64,000 nt of DNA from Chromatiaceae bacterium (GTDB lineage Bacteria; Pseudomonadota; Gammaproteobacteria; Chromatiales; Chromatiaceae). The notes under the pieces were generated by a model. The model was not told where the DNA came from and did not search any database. It was given only the letters and a program-made list of their open reading frames with translations. Positions 48,770-56,576 of the stretch are shown here, one piece after another. The stretch is from assembly GCA_019356535.1 (NCBI GenBank), contig CP037918.1:310001-374000 (forward strand), given 5' to 3'. Position 1 is the stretch's first letter. Every line of letters starts with the position of its first letter. The position numbers and the translations under genes were made by a program.

Positions 48770-49008
48770 TCCGCGTACTCTATTTCGCCAGGCTGCGTGA
48801 TCGCCTCGGGGTGGCCGAGGAGCAGCTCGAAACCTTTCCTCCCACTCTGGGCGCACTGCGTGAACAGCTCGCCGCACGCGGCGGCGACTGGGGTGAGGCC
48901 TTCTCCGATCGTGTACTGATGGCGGTCAACCAGGAGATGGCCGGACCCGAGACCCCGCTGGCCGATGGCGACGAGGTGGGCTTCTTCCCCCCGGTGACTG
49001 GCGGATGA
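48766..49008 (+). CDS. moaD: Molybdopterin synthase sulfur carrier subunit
   Basis: An 80-residue ubiquitin-fold protein ending in the Gly-Gly tail (FFPPVTGG), which is thiocarboxylated and donates sulfur to precursor Z. MIRVLYFARLRDRLGV is the typical start. It overlaps moeA and moaE by four bases on each side. Confidence 0.95.
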   Translation: MIRVLYFARLRDRLGVAEEQLETFPPTLGALREQLAARGGDWGEAFSDRVLMAVNQEMAGPETPLADGDEVGFFPPVTGG

Positions 49009-49481
49009 AGACCCGCATCGCCGTCCAGACCGAGCCGTTCGACCTGGCCGAGGAGACCGCCCGGCTGAGCGCGGGGGATGTCACCATCGGCGCGGTGGCC
49101 AGCTTCCTCGGGCTGGTGCGCGGCCACAACCGTGTGGGCGAGGACGATGCTGACATCGCCACGCTCACCCTCGAACACTACCCCGGCATGACCGAGAAGG
49201 CCCTGCATCGCATCGTCGATGCGGCCGCCGAACGCTGGCCGCTGCAGGCGGTGACCGTGATCCACCGTGTCGGCGAGCTGCGCCTGGGCGAGCCCATCGT
49301 GTTGGTGCTCACCGCCAGTGCTCATCGCCAGGCGGCCTTCGATGCCTGCCAGTTCATCATGGACATCCTCAAGACCGAAGCCCCCTTCTGGAAGAAGGAG
49401 CGTCTGCCCGACGGGGGCGAACGCTGGGTAGACGCCCGCGAGAGCGACAGCGAGGCCGCCGCGCGCTGGTTGCGTGACTGA
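49005..49481 (+). CDS. moaE: Molybdopterin synthase catalytic subunit
   Basis: A 158-residue partner of MoaD that converts cyclic pyranopterin monophosphate to molybdopterin. GAVASFLGLVRGHN, LEHYPGMTEKAL, IHRVGELRLGE and the catalytic-lysine region PFWKKERLPDG are present. It is the last gene of the cluster; a convergent terminator follows. Confidence 0.96.
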   Translation: MKTRIAVQTEPFDLAEETARLSAGDVTIGAVASFLGLVRGHNRVGEDDADIATLTLEHYPGMTEKALHRIVDAAAERWPLQAVTVIHRVGELRLGEPIVLVLTASAHRQAAFDACQFIMDILKTEAPFWKKERLPDGGERWVDARESDSEAAARWLRD

Positions 49482-49508
49482 CAGCAGCGTGTCCCGAGTC
49501 GCGGACAC

Positions 49509-49533
49509 AAAAAACCCCGCCACAGGGGCGGGG
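49509..49533 (-). terminator. Rho-independent terminator of the ModA-like gene
   Basis: Stem CCCCGCC/GGCGGGG (49515-49521 and 49527-49533), followed on the minus strand by six T residues (49514-49509). It is oriented to stop transcription from the minus-strand gene at 49557. Confidence 0.85.
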
Positions 49534-49556
49534 ACAGTTTGCCACCCTTGCCGGGA

Positions 49557-50528
49557 TCAGTAGTTCAGCGGCTTGAGCTTGAGCTCGCTGTCGGAAGCCT
49601 TCAGAAAACCGTATTTCGCGTAGATGGCTTGTGCTTCCGGTGTGCTGAGGTAGGCCAGATAACGCTCGGCGTTGTGCGGGTTGCGGCCAGTGGCCAGGGT
49701 GCCGATGGCATAGCCTACCTTGTGCTGCATGTTGTAGGGCGCAGGGATGGGCACGCCTTCGATCGGACGGCCCTGAGCCTGGGCATGTTTCACTTCGGTG
49801 GTCCAGACAATGCCCACGTCGGCCTCTCCCTTTTCGATCCGGTAGGGCGTCTCACGGTGATGGCGCGAGGTGAACCAGGTCTTGCCGGGGACGGCCCAGC
49901 AGCTCTTGCATTTGGCCCCGCCAGTGACCTTGTCGTACAGGCCCAGGTCCTTGAGCATCTGCGCGCCGTAGAACTTGAAGATACCCTCGGTCAGCGGGTT
50001 GGGGTGGGACTGCACCAAGTCGTCGCGGCCCAGGTCCTCCGGTCCCTTGATGCCCTTGGGGTTGCCCTTGGCGACCATCAGTTCGAGCTTGTTGTGGGTG
50101 TAGATCATGTAGTCGTGCATGAGCCCCTTCTTTGCCAGTTTCTTCAGGTGACCCAGGTTTACGCTGGCAAACAGGTCGGGATTCTGAGCGGTCTTCTGGC
50201 CATTGATGACACCCTGCTTGAGGATCTGGCCCTTGAGGATCTGACCGGGTGGGATGGTCTCCACGTAGATAGTCCGGATGTCGGGGTTCTTCTTCTGGAA
50301 GTCGCGGATCAGCTCTTCCATCACCATGAACTGATTACCGGCGAGGTACATGACCAGGTCGGCGGTGTAGGAATCGCCGACCTTGCCGTACTCGATGTGG
50401 CCGTCGGCATGGAAGGTACGGTAGTCGTGACCGTGGCCGGCAGCGTCCTTGCCCTTGGCAGCCATCGCGGGGGCGGCCATGAGCAGCGTCGTTGCCGCGA
50501 GCAGTGCCAGCAGCTTGCGTGGTTTCAT
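49557..50528 (-). CDS. Solitary ModA-like periplasmic solute-binding protein
   Basis: A 323-residue exported protein with signal peptide (MKPRKLLALLAATTLLMAAPAMA). A His-rich stretch HGHDYRTFHADGH follows the cleavage site. The body is a type II periplasmic binding fold similar in layout to molybdate/tungstate binding proteins (DLVMYLAGNQFMVMEELI, FASVNLGHLKKLAKKG, KLELMVAKGNPKGI, ADVGIVWTTEVKHA). KCKSCW near residue 205 adds a possible disulfide or metal pair. No permease or ATPase is adjacent. It lies between the moa genes and the TtrS-LuxR regulator, with a palindrome in its upstream region. The ligand is unknown; molybdate is only suggested by neighbours. Confidence 0.75.
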   Translation of the reverse strand: MKPRKLLALLAATTLLMAAPAMAAKGKDAAGHGHDYRTFHADGHIEYGKVGDSYTADLVMYLAGNQFMVMEELIRDFQKKNPDIRTIYVETIPPGQILKGQILKQGVINGQKTAQNPDLFASVNLGHLKKLAKKGLMHDYMIYTHNKLELMVAKGNPKGIKGPEDLGRDDLVQSHPNPLTEGIFKFYGAQMLKDLGLYDKVTGGAKCKSCWAVPGKTWFTSRHHRETPYRIEKGEADVGIVWTTEVKHAQAQGRPIEGVPIPAPYNMQHKVGYAIGTLATGRNPHNAERYLAYLSTPEAQAIYAKYGFLKASDSELKLKPLNY

Positions 50529-50619
50529 ATGTCCTCCTTCGGTGTCGTTATTGGCGTCCTTTATCCTGGGTTGGGTGATGCGGTTCGACAATACGATCGA
50601 ATACGGGATTGTCCCTGGG

Positions 50620-50636
50620 GGAAACCCGAGGTTTCC
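50620..50636. promoter_or_regulatory. Palindrome GGAAACC-N3-GGTTTCC upstream of the ModA-like gene
   Basis: Seven-base perfect arms with a three-base centre, 92 bases upstream of the binding-protein start and just after the regulator gene. A 15/17 match occurs at 63274-63290. It could be an operator for the adjacent LuxR-type regulator; this is inference. Confidence 0.4.
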
Positions 50637-50650
50637 TTATAAAGTGTTGA

Positions 50651-52492
50651 TCACAAAGGAGAAGTTGATGGATCTTCGGCGTCGAGCAGTCCGGCCTCCA
50701 TGGCCAGGCGGGTAAGCTCGGCGGCGTTGCCGAGCTCGAGTTTGCGCATCAGGTTGGAGCGGTGCAGCTCGACGGTCTTGACGCTGATCCCCAGTTCGCG
50801 GGCGATCTGCTTGTTGGCCAGGCCGCGGCCCACCGCGATCAGCACCTCGCGTTCGCGTGGTGTGAGCCCTGCCAGACGGTGGGCGGCCAACGCGCGACGC
50901 TGTTCGCGCAGGCGGTTCTGCTCCTCGTAGGCCAGCCACTGCGCCACCAGTTGCAGGATGCGCATCCCCAGTTCGTTGTGACGCCCCAGCTTGTCGGCAG
51001 ACTGCCTCTCGGCAAGCAGTTCCAGCACGCACAGGGCCTTGCCCCGCTGCACCACCGGGCAGGCCAGGTAGCGCATCGTCGTCTCTTTCCGCACGAACTC
51101 GCATTCGAACGGCGCGCGCTCGGCCACGGCGCGTGCAGCCGCCTCGGCGTCGAGGACTTCGGGTGGGCTGTCGGGTGGACTGGCCGCGCAGTATTCAGGG
51201 CGGCCGTCACGTACCCGGTGGAGCACCAGGCGTCGAGTGCCGAAGTAGGCGGCCAGGTGGTCAAGGATGGATTGCAGGCGCTGTTCCGGGGCCAGGTCGT
51301 CGCGCACGATCAGAGCGTGGATACTCTGCAGGCAGTCACAGCCGTCGTGCAGGGCCTCTTCTTGGCGGATGCGCGTGGCGATGTCGTCCTGCAGCTTGCG
51401 ATTCGCCGCGAGCAGGGCTTTGGTGCGTTCCTCGACCAGCTGCTCCAGCTCGTCCCGATGTCGCTCGAGCGCCTGTTGTGAGCGCTGCAGTTCGCGGTTG
51501 ATGCGCAGGATGTAGAGGCTGCTGCCCAGCCCCAGCAGCAGCGCGGTGAGCAGGCTGCTGAGCAGGGTGGCGTGGCTGCGCCACAGTTCGGACAGGGAAA
51601 GGGGGCGCGGTATGTACGGGGGGGCCTGCAAGGTACGCAGTACCTCGTGTACGCCGTTGTAGTCCAGCGGGATGGTCCAGCCGGCGATGCTTGCAGCGCG
51701 CGCCACGGGGCCGTCGGCGGGCATCTGCAGCAGTTGCAGGGCCACCTGGCGGGCCAGCTCCTCGTCGGTGCGTGGCAGCCTCGCCAGCGGCCACTCGGGG
51801 TACAGCGGGGTACTCAGGCGCAGGGGAAAGCCGGGTTCATGCCGGGCCAGCAGGATGTGCAGCGCCGCCGGATCCAGCTGCCCGGCAGTGATCAGGCCCT
51901 CGATCACGCCGGTGCGTACCGTGCCTGCATCCGCCCGCCCCTCGAGTACAGCCTGCACGATCTCGCGTTGTGGAAAACCCAACCACAGGGGTTGCATCTC
52001 GCGTAGTGGGTCGATGCCGGCCTCGCGCAGGGCGCGGCGCGCGAGCAGGAAGCCGCCAAAGGCCTCGGGACTGACGGCTGCCAGGCGCTGTCCACGCAGG
52101 TCGCCAGGGGTCTGAATGCCGCTGTCGGCACGGGTAAAGATCACGGCCCCGAAGTGGGTGAGCGCGCGTCCACCATGCCGGTTGCGCAGGGTGAGGATAC
52201 GGGTGGCGCCGAAACTCACCTCGAGTTGCACGTAGTGCGCGGGGTTGGTGAGCACGAAATCCAGCTGGTCCTTGCGAATGCGGTTGCGGAAGCCTTCGTG
52301 CGTGAGCGGCAGCACGCGGAAGGTGTAGCCGGGTATGCGAGCGCTGAGGTAGCCGGCCAGCGGCTGCCAGCGCGCCAGCGCGCGGTCCTCGCCGTCGAAG
52401 GCGAGCACCCCGATGTGCACCGTGCGGGGTGGCTCGCCGAACGCGATACCCCAGCACAGCAGTGAGATCAACAGACAGAGGCGGTATCCCAT
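50651..52492 (-). CDS. Transmembrane TtrS-like sensor fused to a LuxR-type DNA-binding domain
   Basis: A 613-residue protein with several domains in order. Signal/anchor (about 1-22), then a PhnD-like periplasmic ligand domain (about 25-300) very like that of the tetrathionate sensor kinase TtrS: HIGVLAFDGEDRALARWQPLAGYL, FVLTNPAHYVQLE, TRADSGIQTPGDLRGQ, EAFGGFLLARRAL. A transmembrane helix (about 315-335), coiled coil, then a GAF-like domain (about 385-530) come next. A C-terminal LuxR helix-turn-helix (LTPREREVLIAVGRGLANKQIARELGISVKTVELHRSNLMRK) completes it. No histidine-kinase or receiver domain exists, so signal and DNA binding are on one chain. ATG 52492 is preferred to GTG 52507. Ligand and targets are unknown. 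Confidence 0.85.
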   Translation of the reverse strand: MGYRLCLLISLLCWGIAFGEPPRTVHIGVLAFDGEDRALARWQPLAGYLSARIPGYTFRVLPLTHEGFRNRIRKDQLDFVLTNPAHYVQLEVSFGATRILTLRNRHGGRALTHFGAVIFTRADSGIQTPGDLRGQRLAAVSPEAFGGFLLARRALREAGIDPLREMQPLWLGFPQREIVQAVLEGRADAGTVRTGVIEGLITAGQLDPAALHILLARHEPGFPLRLSTPLYPEWPLARLPRTDEELARQVALQLLQMPADGPVARAASIAGWTIPLDYNGVHEVLRTLQAPPYIPRPLSLSELWRSHATLLSSLLTALLLGLGSSLYILRINRELQRSQQALERHRDELEQLVEERTKALLAANRKLQDDIATRIRQEEALHDGCDCLQSIHALIVRDDLAPEQRLQSILDHLAAYFGTRRLVLHRVRDGRPEYCAASPPDSPPEVLDAEAAARAVAERAPFECEFVRKETTMRYLACPVVQRGKALCVLELLAERQSADKLGRHNELGMRILQLVAQWLAYEEQNRLREQRRALAAHRLAGLTPREREVLIAVGRGLANKQIARELGISVKTVELHRSNLMRKLELGNAAELTRLAMEAGLLDAEDPSTSPL

Positions 52493-52571
52493 GTGGTGGA
52501 GATGCACTGCGCGCCGGTTTATTCCCCCAGGCTCTGGACACGAGTTGCCGCGCTCGGGCTGCTTTGGGCCA

Positions 52572-52949
52572 TCACGGGGATTCCTGTTCGCAGGCGGGCA
52601 GGCAGGCGAAGCGGATCACTTTCTTCAGGTCCTCGAGGTCCTGGCAATCGCGCAGGGAGCGGGCGTTCAGGCATTGCCGGATCTCGCCTTCACGTTCCAC
52701 GAACACGGCAGGCAGATCGGTGCGCACCTGCGGGTATTCGCGCCGGAACTCGTCGCGGTGCAGGAAGCGTGTCTCCACCGGCAGGGCCTCGACGAAGTCG
52801 CGCCAGGCCTCGCGCTCGCGCAGCACGCCGTGGGTGAGCATGCACAGGTCGCAGCGGTAGGTCTGTGGTGAGAACAGCTTGTGGCCGATGTCGGCCAGGG
52901 TGTTGAACAGGCCCGAGTCGGCATTGTAGACGAACAGCAGACGCGGCAT
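52572..52949 (-). CDS. Conserved hypothetical protein with a CDLC motif
   Basis: A 125-residue protein with no signal peptide. It begins MPRLLFVYNADSGLFNTLAD, followed by HKLFSPQTYRCDLCMLTHGV (two cysteines as CxxC, about 33-36) and a region with two further cysteines (LRDCQDLEDLK, RFACLPAC) near the C-terminus. The pattern looks like a small thioredoxin-like or metal-binding protein, but I do not recognise a named family. It is divergent from cbpA. Confidence 0.6.
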   Translation of the reverse strand: MPRLLFVYNADSGLFNTLADIGHKLFSPQTYRCDLCMLTHGVLREREAWRDFVEALPVETRFLHRDEFRREYPQVRTDLPAVFVEREGEIRQCLNARSLRDCQDLEDLKKVIRFACLPACEQESP

Positions 52950-52985
52950 ACGAGGCTCCGGTGTGGCAGACTGGCGGCCGGGCGG

Positions 52986-53013
52986 CTTGAATTCCGTCCG
53001 CGGGCCCCGATGT
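52986..53013 (+). promoter_or_regulatory. Sigma-32 (heat-shock) promoter of cbpA-cbpM-M48 protease
   Basis: CTTGAA (52986-52991), a 13-base spacer and CCCCGATGT (53005-53013) match the RpoH consensus CTTGAA-N13/14-CCCCATNT with one change. The start would be about 108 bases before cbpA. The long leader contains inverted-repeat arms (GAGGGAAC and GTTCCCTGA). Confidence 0.7.
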
Positions 53014-53127
53014 TGGGGCTGTTGAGGGAACTCTGAATCCAGTGCTGTAGCTTCATTCCCGGCAAACGGGGGGCTGGGTCGGAGGTTCCCTGAGTCAACC
53101 CTAGCAGATCAGGCAAGCCGTTATTCG

Positions 53128-54090
53128 ATGGAATTCAAGGACTATTATGAAATCATGGGCGTCTCGCGCGACGCCACGCAGGACGAGATCAAGCGCGCCT
53201 ACCGCAAGCTGGCACGCAAGTATCATCCCGACGTGAGCAAGGAGCCGGACGCCGAGCAGCGCTTCAAGGAGATCGGCGAGGCCTACGAGGTGCTCAAGGA
53301 TCCCGAGAAGCGCGCTGCCTACGACCAGCTTGGTGCCAACTGGCAGGCCGGGCAGGACTTCCGTCCGCCGCCGGACTGGGACCAGGGCTTCGAGTTCCAC
53401 GGTGGTGGCTTTACCGGTGCCGATGCTGAGCATTTCAGCGACTTCTTCGAGAGCCTGTTCGGTCGCGCGCGCGGCGGTAGCCGCTACACCTGGTCGGCGG
53501 CGGGCGGTGGCGGCTTCGACCTGCGTGGTGAGGATACCTATGCCAAGGTGCTGATTGATCTCGAGGACGCCTACCAGGGGGCGACTCGGACGCTGACCCT
53601 CAAGCACACCGAGCTGGGGCCGGATGGCAGGCCACAGCTGCGTGAGCGCACGCTGAACGTGCGCATTCCCAAAGGGGTGAAGGAAGGGCAGCATATCCGT
53701 CTGGCGCGCCAGGGCAGTCCCGGCGTCGGCAAGGGCGAACCGGGGGATCTCTATCTCGAAGTGGCGTTCCGCCCGCATCCCTTCTATCGTGTAGAGGGCA
53801 AGGATGTCTACATCGAACTGCCGGTGGCGCCCTGGGAGGCCGCGCTGGGCGCCAAGGTCAAGGTGCCTACGCCGGCTGGCGCAGTGGATCTGAAGATCCC
53901 CGCCGGCTCCAAGGCCGGGCGCAAGCTGCGTCTGAAGGGGCGTGGAATCCCGGCGAAGCAGCCAGGCGATTTCTACGTCGAGTTGCAGATCGCCCTGCCG
54001 CCAGCCGATGATGCGGAGGCGCGCACCGCCTACGAACGGTTCAGGGATGCCTTTCCGGGCTTCGCCCCGCGGGCGCATCTGGGAGTGTGA
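53128..54090 (+). CDS. cbpA: DnaJ-class co-chaperone CbpA
   Basis: A 320-residue J-domain protein: YYEIMGVSRDATQDEIKRAY with the HPD triad in YHPDVSK, a Gly/Phe-rich linker (about 75-130) and two C-terminal substrate-binding beta domains (RTLNVRIPKGVKEGQHIRL, GDLYLEVAFRPHPFYRVEG). The zinc-finger domain of DnaJ is absent. CbpA works with DnaK and binds curved DNA in E. coli. It is followed by cbpM, its inhibitor, after six bases. Confidence 0.95.
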   Translation: MEFKDYYEIMGVSRDATQDEIKRAYRKLARKYHPDVSKEPDAEQRFKEIGEAYEVLKDPEKRAAYDQLGANWQAGQDFRPPPDWDQGFEFHGGGFTGADAEHFSDFFESLFGRARGGSRYTWSAAGGGGFDLRGEDTYAKVLIDLEDAYQGATRTLTLKHTELGPDGRPQLRERTLNVRIPKGVKEGQHIRLARQGSPGVGKGEPGDLYLEVAFRPHPFYRVEGKDVYIELPVAPWEAALGAKVKVPTPAGAVDLKIPAGSKAGRKLRLKGRGIPAKQPGDFYVELQIALPPADDAEARTAYERFRDAFPGFAPRAHLGV

Positions 54091-54096
54091 CGGGCC

Positions 54097-54414
54097 ATGA
54101 GCACGCAAATGACGACGCTATTCGACGGTGACCTGCTGGAAGACGACGTAGAGCTCAGCCTCGCCGAGTTGAGCATGGCCTGCCGCCTGCCGGCAGAAAC
54201 GGTGCTGGAGATGGTTGAATATGGCCTGATCGAACCACTGGGCCGTGATCCCGCGCACTGGCGTTTCAGTGGGCTGAGCGTGCAGCGGGTGCGTTGCGCC
54301 CAGCGCCTGCGTGCCGACCTGGGGGTCAACCTCGCTGGCGCCGCGCTGGCGCTCGACCTGCTCGACGAGATCGAACGCCTGCGCGGCCGGTTGCGCCGCC
54401 TGGGGGGCGAGTGA
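54097..54414 (+). CDS. cbpM: Chaperone modulator CbpM
   Basis: A 105-residue MerR-like helix-turn-helix protein (SLAELSMACRLPAETVLEMVEYGLIEP) with a C-terminal helix. CbpM binds the J domain of CbpA and inhibits its activity. Position straight after cbpA supports this. It overlaps the M48 protease gene by four bases (GTGA). Confidence 0.9.
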   Translation: MSTQMTTLFDGDLLEDDVELSLAELSMACRLPAETVLEMVEYGLIEPLGRDPAHWRFSGLSVQRVRCAQRLRADLGVNLAGAALALDLLDEIERLRGRLRRLGGE

Positions 54415-55394
54415 ACGGGGCTGAGCCGGGCATCGACCCGCTGGTCTGGGAGGAACATGCCTGGCGCAACCGCCTGCAGTCGCTGTTCCTGCTGGCGGTG
54501 ATGGGCGGCTTCATGGGTTTGCTCGGCTGGTTGCTGTGGGGCGAGACCGGGGTCTGGATGATGCTGTTCACCACGGCGCTCGGTGTGGCCTTCAATCCTG
54601 GCATCTCGCCGCGCTGGGTGATGCGTCTGTATGGCGCCCAGCCTCTGCAGCGCGAGCAGGCCCCCGAGCTGTTCGAGATCGTGGAGACCCTGGCGCAGCG
54701 CGCGGGCCTGGCGCGACCACCGGCCCTGTACTGGGTGCCCAGCAGCATGCTCAATGCCTTTGCTGTGGGTACACCCGAGCAATCGGCAGTCGCGGTCACC
54801 GACGGCCTGCTGCGCAACCTCGACCTGCGCGAGCTGAATGGGGTGCTGGCGCACGAGATCAGTCATGTGCGCAACCGCGACCTCTGGGTGATGGGCCTGG
54901 CCGATCTGTTCAGTCGCGCCACCAGCACCTTGTCGCTGTTCGGCCAGTTTCTGCTGCTGGCCAACCTGCCGTTGATCCTGCTCGGCAGTGCGGCCATCAG
55001 CTGGTCGGCCATCCTGCTGCTGGTGTTCGCGCCCACGCTCAGCGGGTTGGCGCAACTGGCGCTGTCTCGCACCCGCGAGTACGACGCCGACCTGAATGCC
55101 GCGCGGCTGACTGGTGATCCCGACGGTCTGGCCAGTGCGCTGGCCAAGATCGAGCGCGTCCAGGGTAACTGGCTGGAGCGTATCTTCCTGCCCGGTCGCC
55201 GGGTGCCCGAGCCCTCCCTGTTGCGTACCCACCCCGAGACTGCCGACCGTATCGCGCGGCTCATGGAACTCAAGCGCCGCATGGGGTCGACCGTCTCTCT
55301 CGCCGGCCTGCCGGGCGGTGCCCTGCACCTGCATGGCCTCGGAGGCCCGGTCCTCCGGCGCCCTGGCTGGCACATCAGTGGCTTATGGCACTGA
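54411..55394 (+). CDS. M48 family membrane zinc protease (HtpX-like)
   Basis: A 327-residue membrane metalloprotease. Two N-terminal hydrophobic helices (LFLLAVMGGFMGLLGWLLW, TGVWMMLFTTALGVAF) are followed by the catalytic helix GVLAHEISHVRNRD (HExxH), then two more helices and the third-ligand motif TREYDADLNAARLTG. HtpX degrades misfolded membrane proteins and is heat-shock induced in E. coli. GTG 54411 overlaps the cbpM stop, placing it in the same heat-shock operon. Its C-terminal tail (HPETADRIARLMELKRR) is HtpX-like, but overall it is a distinct subgroup. Confidence 0.88.
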   Translation: MNGAEPGIDPLVWEEHAWRNRLQSLFLLAVMGGFMGLLGWLLWGETGVWMMLFTTALGVAFNPGISPRWVMRLYGAQPLQREQAPELFEIVETLAQRAGLARPPALYWVPSSMLNAFAVGTPEQSAVAVTDGLLRNLDLRELNGVLAHEISHVRNRDLWVMGLADLFSRATSTLSLFGQFLLLANLPLILLGSAAISWSAILLLVFAPTLSGLAQLALSRTREYDADLNAARLTGDPDGLASALAKIERVQGNWLERIFLPGRRVPEPSLLRTHPETADRIARLMELKRRMGSTVSLAGLPGGALHLHGLGGPVLRRPGWHISGLWH

Positions 55395-55725
55395 GGTAGA
55401 CGGAGGTCGCCTCAGGGGGCGACGGCATCGCGCTAACATCAAAGGCAGAGACGGGCCATCGCAAAGACGTGGCGGTCGGAAGGGCGGTCTACAGCGAGGG
55501 CTGCTTGGTTTCCCCGGGTGGGACGCTCGGCCCCCTGTTCAGGACTCTCATGCAAAGGCCGCAATGTACCGCGCATGCGCAGATATCCCTCCCTCTCGGT
55601 AGTATCGAAAGCCGCTATTGCTAAAAGCTATCGGTTATTTAGAAATATTTAATTTCCATAATCGATAGCCAGGCGCAATAATTCCCCTGTCTTCGATAGC
55701 AACAACCCAGGACAGGAGAATGACC
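55395..55725 (+). promoter_or_regulatory. AT-richer upstream region of the peroxiredoxin-glutaredoxin gene
   Basis: This 331-base gap holds no gene. From 55610 to 55700 base composition drops in GC and the heptamer CGATAGC appears three times: inverted at 55627-55633, direct at 55663-55669 and 55694-55700 (31 bases, three turns, apart). These resemble OxyR half sites (ATAG/CTAT) but not with OxyR spacing. CAGGAG at 55713-55718 is the ribosome-binding site. Confidence 0.4.
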
Positions 55726-56472
55726 ATGCAGAATCGTGAAGGACAAACCGTACCCAGCGTCGTCTTCCACACCCGCGAGAACGGGGAGTGGAAGGACATC
55801 CACAGTGACCAGATCTTCAAGGGCCGCACCGTGGTGCTGTTCGCCCTGCCAGGCGCGTTCACACCCACCTGCTCTTCGACCCACCTGCCGCGCTACAACG
55901 AGCTGGCGCCGGTGTTCCGCGAGAACGGGGTGGATGAGATCGTCTGCCTGTCGGTCAACGACGCCTTCGTCATGGAAGCCTGGAAAGAGGACCAGGAGGC
56001 GGAGAACGTCACCCTGATCCCCGATGGTAACGGCGAGTTCACCGCCGGCATGGGCATGCTGGTGGACAAGTCTGATCTCGGCTTCGGCAAGCGCAGTTGG
56101 CGCTACTCCATGCTGGTGCGCGACGGAGTGATCGAGAAGATGTTCATCGAGCCGGACGTGCCGGGCGACCCGTTCGAGGTCTCGGACGCCGACACCATGT
56201 TGAACTACATCAACCCGAAAGCGCGCAAGCCGCGCGCGATCAGCCTGATGACCAAGCCCGGCTGCCCCTTCAGCGCCCGTGCCAAGGCGATGCTCGAGGA
56301 GCGCGGCATGCCCTACGAGGAGATCGTGCTCGGCCGTGACGCCACCATCCGCTCGCTGCGCGCCATCACCGGCCGCGAGACGGTGCCCCAGGCATTCATC
56401 GATGGTCAGTGCATCGGGGGTTCCGAAGAACTCGAGGCCTGGCTGGCTGAACAGGCGTCGCAGGCCTCCTGA
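55726..56472 (+). CDS. Hybrid peroxiredoxin-glutaredoxin
   Basis: A 248-residue Prx5-Grx fusion that reduces peroxides with glutathione. The Prx part has the peroxidatic cysteine in [14 protein letters not shown]. The Grx part (from about 175) has the active site KPGCPFS, i.e. CPFS with a single active-site cysteine rather than the common CPx[19 protein letters not shown] is the glutathione-binding part. ATG 55726 is chosen over 55720 since CAGGAG would be only one base from the latter. Glutathione reductase follows and would recycle the cofactor. Confidence 0.93.
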   Translation: MQNREGQTVPSVVFHTRENGEWKDIHSDQIFKGRTVVLFALPGAFTPTCSSTHLPRYNELAPVFRENGVDEIVCLSVNDAFVMEAWKEDQEAENVTLIPDGNGEFTAGMGMLVDKSDLGFGKRSWRYSMLVRDGVIEKMFIEPDVPGDPFEVSDADTMLNYINPKARKPRAISLMTKPGCPFSARAKAMLEERGMPYEEIVLGRDATIRSLRAITGRETVPQAFIDGQCIGGSEELEAWLAEQASQAS

Positions 56473-56517
56473 AGGGTTTTTCAGTCGTCCATTCGCGGAC
56501 GCACAATCCTGAAACCG

Positions 56518-56570
56518 CATGATCCCGCCCTTCCTCCTCGCTTGTGGGGAGGGCCAGGGAGGGGAAGGAG
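56518..56570 (+). repeat. Palindromic intergenic element that contributes the gor ribosome-binding site
   Basis: GATCCCGCCCTTCCTCCTCG with CTTGTGGGGAGGGCCAGGGA resembles the palindromic unit at 7558-7600. The end of the element, GAAGGAG (56564-56570), is the Shine-Dalgarno of gor, six bases before its ATG. Confidence 0.55.
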
Positions 56571-56576
56571 AACATC

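Noticed and set aside
55600..55705. Classical OxyR site before the peroxiredoxin gene
   Set aside because: ATAG/CTAT cores exist but not with the four-part 7-base spacing that OxyR needs.
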